Of a stretch of DNA of 8,505 bases, positions 6,706 to 8,505 are shown one piece after another. This DNA comes from Candidatus Nanopelagicales bacterium. Lineage in GTDB: Bacteria; Actinomycetota; Actinomycetes; S36-B12; UBA10799. Numbering within the stretch: position 1 is the first letter of the stretch; the number at the start of each line of letters is the position of its first letter. The stretch is taken from positions 1 to 8,505 of the forward strand of contig JAUYKX010000191.1 of the NCBI GenBank assembly GCA_030699055.1, read 5' to 3'. The notes below the pieces were generated by a model. It was given only the letters and a program-made list of their open reading frames with translations. It ran no database searches and had not been told where the DNA came from. The position numbers and the translations under genes are program-made.

Positions 6706-7410
6706 CTATGCGTCGGTCGAACCACCCGCAGATGGCTGAACTGTCGCGAGCGCGGCACCTCCAAGCACATCCCACCCGGCGCCGGTCAGTGCCCTTCCAG
6801 CCGAAACCAGCGATGCGCCGGTGGTCACAACGTCATCGAAGAGCACGCACTGGAATTCCGCTGACCCGGTCGGGTGCCCCGAACCTGCCTGTCGAACCCG
6901 CGGCTGATCGCGAGCCCGAACCAGCCTGCCCCTCACCCCGAGTTCCTTCTGTCGTTCGCGCTTGCGGTCCGCAGCGATCAAGTCAGCCAATCTCAGATCC
7001 ATTCCCGCCAGCCGCAACTTGCGGACCGCCCGCATTGCGAGTTGGAATGGAACATCGCAGTTCGCCGATGCCCTGGTGGTCGGGCCGGAATGCAGCGGTA
7101 CGACCAGCAACGGATCACGGCTAGCCAAAGCCCATACGGACAGAGCCTGGGCCGCCCAGAGAATCAAGATCGGTCTCAGTGCCGGCGAGCCGCGTGTCTT
7201 GTACTCCAACACGATGCGGCGTACCGATCCGGAATAGTCGGCAGCGCTCCAGACCTCCAGGAAGGGCGGACCCAGCGTGATCCTTCGACCGATCGGATTG
7301 TCCAGCCCGCGTTGCCGACAATCCGCGCACACCGAAATACCCGGGAATCCGCAACCAGCGCAGTACACCGGGACGAGAAGATCAAGAAAAGCCGCCCGAA
7401 GAGAGTTCAC
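6706..7410 (-). CDS. ComF family phosphoribosyltransferase-like protein
   Basis: A 234-aa member of the ComF/GntX family, which combines a small zinc finger with a type I phosphoribosyltransferase fold; the family is linked to DNA uptake in competent bacteria, though the reaction is unknown. The N-terminal finger is complete (Cys17, Cys20, Cys28, Cys31: CAGC and CADC). The PRPP-binding loop is CVLFDDVVTTGAS (Asp192, Asp193, Thr196-Thr197-Gly198). The middle R-x-RQ-x-x-LGVRGR motif (about 151-162) fits the family. One odd point is that the usual R-G-F-N-Q block after the VPLH strand is replaced by RASANCDVPFQLA, so part of the active-site surface has diverged. The start is GTG 7410, with a poor ribosome binding site. 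It is the first gene of the comF-hpf-regulator-secA run, 55 bp before hpf. In Mycobacterium the equivalent Rv3242c lies near lpqB-mtrB-mtrA, which are not in this window. Confidence 0.9.
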   Translation of the reverse strand: MNSLRAAFLDLLVPVYCAGCGFPGISVCADCRQRGLDNPIGRRITLGPPFLEVWSAADYSGSVRRIVLEYKTRGSPALRPILILWAAQALSVWALASRDPLLVVPLHSGPTTRASANCDVPFQLAMRAVRKLRLAGMDLRLADLIAADRKRERQKELGVRGRLVRARDQPRVRQAGSGHPTGSAEFQCVLFDDVVTTGASLVSAGRALTGAGWDVLGGAALATVQPSAGGSTDA

Positions 7411-7459
7411 GACCGCGATGCTGACAGCCGAACCGTGCGCCGAGGTAAATTGTCACGGC

Positions 7460-7490
7460 AACTGTGGACAGTCGAGTCAGGCCCACAGTT
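7460..7490. repeat. 8-bp inverted repeat upstream of the comF-like gene
   Basis: AACTGTGG (7460-7467) and CCACAGTT (7483-7490) are perfect inverted arms separated by 15 bp. Inside it, ACTGT-GG-ACAGT (7461-7472) is a second, compact palindrome. The minus strand reads CTGTCCACA here, one base from the actinobacterial DnaA-box form TTGTCCACA. Possible regulatory site about 50-80 bp upstream of GTG 7410. Confidence 0.5.
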
Positions 7491-7524
7491 CGATGACCAG
7501 CTTGACCCGATGACCAGCTTGACC
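7491..7524. repeat. 17-bp perfect tandem duplication
   Basis: CGATGACCAGCTTGACC occurs twice head-to-tail (7491-7507, 7508-7524), followed by the first four bases of a third copy (CGAT, 7525-7528). It is non-coding, lying between two minus-strand genes. A recent slippage event or a doubled protein-binding site would both fit. Confidence 0.85.
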
Positions 7525-7535
7525 CGATCCGGGTC
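7521..7535 (-). terminator. Possible short terminator hairpin after the CPBP gene
   Basis: GACCCG (7521-7526), ATC, CGGGTC (7530-7535) form a 6-bp GC-rich stem with a 3-nt loop, 11 bp past the CPBP stop codon. No T-tract follows on the minus strand. Many actinobacterial terminators lack one, but the stem is short, so this is a weak call. Confidence 0.3.
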
Positions 7536-7546
7536 GATCGAGATGT

Positions 7547-8505
7547 TCATTGAAAAAGCAGGAATATCAACCCGATCGAACTGACCGAGTTGTTCACCAC
7601 GTGCGCGACGATCGCGGTGGTGGTACTTCGCGTGAGCCAGCGGGCCAGGCCGAGAACCAGGCCAATGCCGAACAGCAGGATTATCCGAACTGGTTCAAGA
7701 TGGATCAGGGCGAACACGGCCGACGAAATCACCAACACCCATATCTGCGGCAGGCCCTTCTTGGCCAGTGCGCCGAACAACAGGCCGCGGAAGAAGACCT
7801 CCTCCGCGATCGGCGCCACGATCACCACCGCGACGACGACCAGCCACGGCTCGAGGAACCCGATCGCGACCTCCGCGGGCTGCACGTCCGGCTCCACCCC
7901 CAGGCCTTCGAGGAGCAGGACCATGGCGTACGTCGCCGCCGAGGCGCCGATCCAGGCCAGGATTCCCCAGCCCACCCCGACACGCAGCGCGCGAAGCCGC
8001 TCGCTGCCGAGCAGCGGCATGGCGAAGGCGACCGCGCGCGGTCGCAGCACGAAGACCCAGCTGACGATGAGGAGGGCCACCTGGGTCGAGGAGATGATCA
8101 CTATCGCGCCGGCCAGGGTGGCCTGGCCCTCGCCAAGAAAGATCGCGGTCACGTCCGCGGCGACCGGGAGCGTCGCGGCGGCCGCCAGCAGGATCCCGAA
8201 GGCGAGGAGCAGCACGATCGACGGGCCGCGGTAGCGGTCGGGCGGGAGGACGCGGCGTCGGCGGAGCTGGCGGACGAGCGTGTACACCAGGCCGCCGGCC
8301 AGCATGAGCGCGCCGAGGATCCCGAGGGCCAGCAGGACCGGCCGCGCCTCGGCCCTCACGAGGTCGACGCGCGCGAGCTCCCCGGTCACGAACGCGCTCA
8401 TGGCCAGCGCGAAGCCGACGATCGTGAACACCGGCCCCGGCCAGCCGGGCAGCCGCGTCGGGGCCAGGGCGCCTGTCGTCGGGGACGGCGCGTCGAGCCG
8501 CGGCC
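7547..8505 (-). CDS. CPBP family intramembrane endopeptidase (5' end beyond window)
   Basis: A multi-pass membrane protein of the CPBP/Abi family (PF02517), related to CAAX prenyl protease Rce1; bacterial members are intramembrane glutamic peptidases or immunity-type proteins. Numbered from the in-frame GTG at 8431 (294 aa), motif 1 is EEVFFR (Glu210, Glu211, Arg215), motif 2 FALIH (Phe240, His244) and motif 3 HVVNN (His277, Asn281). All catalytic-type residues are present. About seven to eight hydrophobic segments surround them. The reading frame stays open from 8431 to the window edge and encodes a proline-rich stretch (PSPTTGALAPTRLPGWPGP) before the first membrane helix, as is usual in cytosolic N-termini of this family, so the true start is probably outside. 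The 5' part has much higher GC than the 3' part (see findings). Substrate unknown. It is probably not in the comF operon because a structured 136-bp gap separates them. Confidence 0.9.
   Translation of the reverse strand, partial: PRLDAPSPTTGALAPTRLPGWPGPVFTIVGFALAMSAFVTGELARVDLVRAEARPVLLALGILGALMLAGGLVYTLVRQLRRRRVLPPDRYRGPSIVLLLAFGILLAAAATLPVAADVTAIFLGEGQATLAGAIVIISSTQVALLIVSWVFVLRPRAVAFAMPLLGSERLRALRVGVGWGILAWIGASAATYAMVLLLEGLGVEPDVQPAEVAIGFLEPWLVVVAVVIVAPIAEEVFFRGLLFGALAKKGLPQIWVLVISSAVFALIHLEPVRIILLFGIGLVLGLARWLTRSTTTAIVAHVVNNSVSSIGLIFLLFQ

Larger units (their letters stand above)
7411..7546. promoter_or_regulatory. Intergenic region before the comF-hpf-secA run
   Basis: This is the 136-bp gap between the CPBP stop and the comF-like start, and the likely site of the promoter for the four-gene run. 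It holds three structures listed separately: a possible terminator, a 17-bp tandem duplication and an 8-bp inverted repeat. On the minus strand the best -10 candidate is GACAAT (about 7450-7455 on the plus strand) in an AT-richer patch, but it has no good -35 at the right distance, so I do not call a promoter. Confidence 0.4.

Noticed and set aside
6651..6770. N-terminal extension of HPF from an earlier in-frame start
   Set aside because: It would run into the comF-like coding region and bypass the perfect AGGAGG; family members begin at the MNGPDIVVKARHV position.
7460..7490. Origin of replication suggested by a DnaA-box-like motif
   Set aside because: Only one imperfect box is present, with no cluster, no AT-rich unwinding region and no dnaA, dnaN or rnpA-rpmH neighbours.
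7277..7513. Small plus-strand frame covering the comF start and the intergenic repeats
   Set aside because: No ribosome binding site, no recognisable domain, and it is mostly antisense to the comF-like gene.
1..8505. Mobile element, phage or CRISPR system
   Set aside because: The excisionase-like HTH protein might suggest one, but there is no integrase, transposase, cas gene, spaced repeat array or att-like duplication; the neighbours are core chromosomal genes.

Overview
The window looks like a piece of chromosome from a GC-rich actinobacterium (Actinomycetota). The main reason is gene content. A ComF-type phosphoribosyltransferase, a long-form ribosome hibernation factor and SecA run in the same direction, as in Mycobacterium (Rv3242c-Rv3241c-Rv3240c). 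Nearby are an Rv3235/DUF6459-family gene and a small excisionase/BldC-type helix-turn-helix gene, both typical actinobacterial neighbours of secA. Hand-counted lines of secA are about 60% GC. The genus cannot be told from this sequence.

Layout on the left (1-2314). A possible end of an upstream gene overlaps the start of a MerR/excisionase-like DNA-binding protein (+, 48-284). This converges, across a 15-bp tandem duplication, on an uncharacterised protein on the minus strand (313-900). A 209-bp divergent intergenic region follows. It holds a near-consensus promoter (TTGACG-18-TATAAC) whose spacer is filled by a perfect 8-6-8 palindrome, then a pair of 10-bp direct repeats. The promoter should drive a two-gene unit: a small two-helix membrane protein with a proline-rich tail (1110-1625), joined by an ATGA overlap to the Rv3235-family gene (1622-2314).

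Layout in the centre and right (2295-8505), all on the minus strand and so read right to left. A CPBP intramembrane protease-like gene runs off the right edge. A 136-bp gap with a 17-bp tandem duplication and inverted repeats separates it from comF-like, hpf, a LuxR-type response regulator and secA. The response regulator overlaps hpf by 23 bp. Its receiver domain lacks the phospho-acceptor aspartate and the conserved Thr/Ser and Lys, so it is probably not controlled by phosphorylation. secA ends tail-to-tail with the Rv3235-family gene, and the two coding regions share 20 bp.

How the genes may work together: SecA is the motor of protein export, and HPF dimerises and protects idle ribosomes in stationary phase. 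Their co-transcription with an atypical regulator suggests a growth-state-linked export and translation module, which is inference. The roles of the 195-aa protein, the 171-aa membrane protein and the Rv3235 homologue are unknown. No tRNA, rRNA, CRISPR array, transposase or insertion sequence was seen. The most notable items are the degenerate receiver, the palindrome inside the promoter and a sharp rise in GC inside the CPBP gene.
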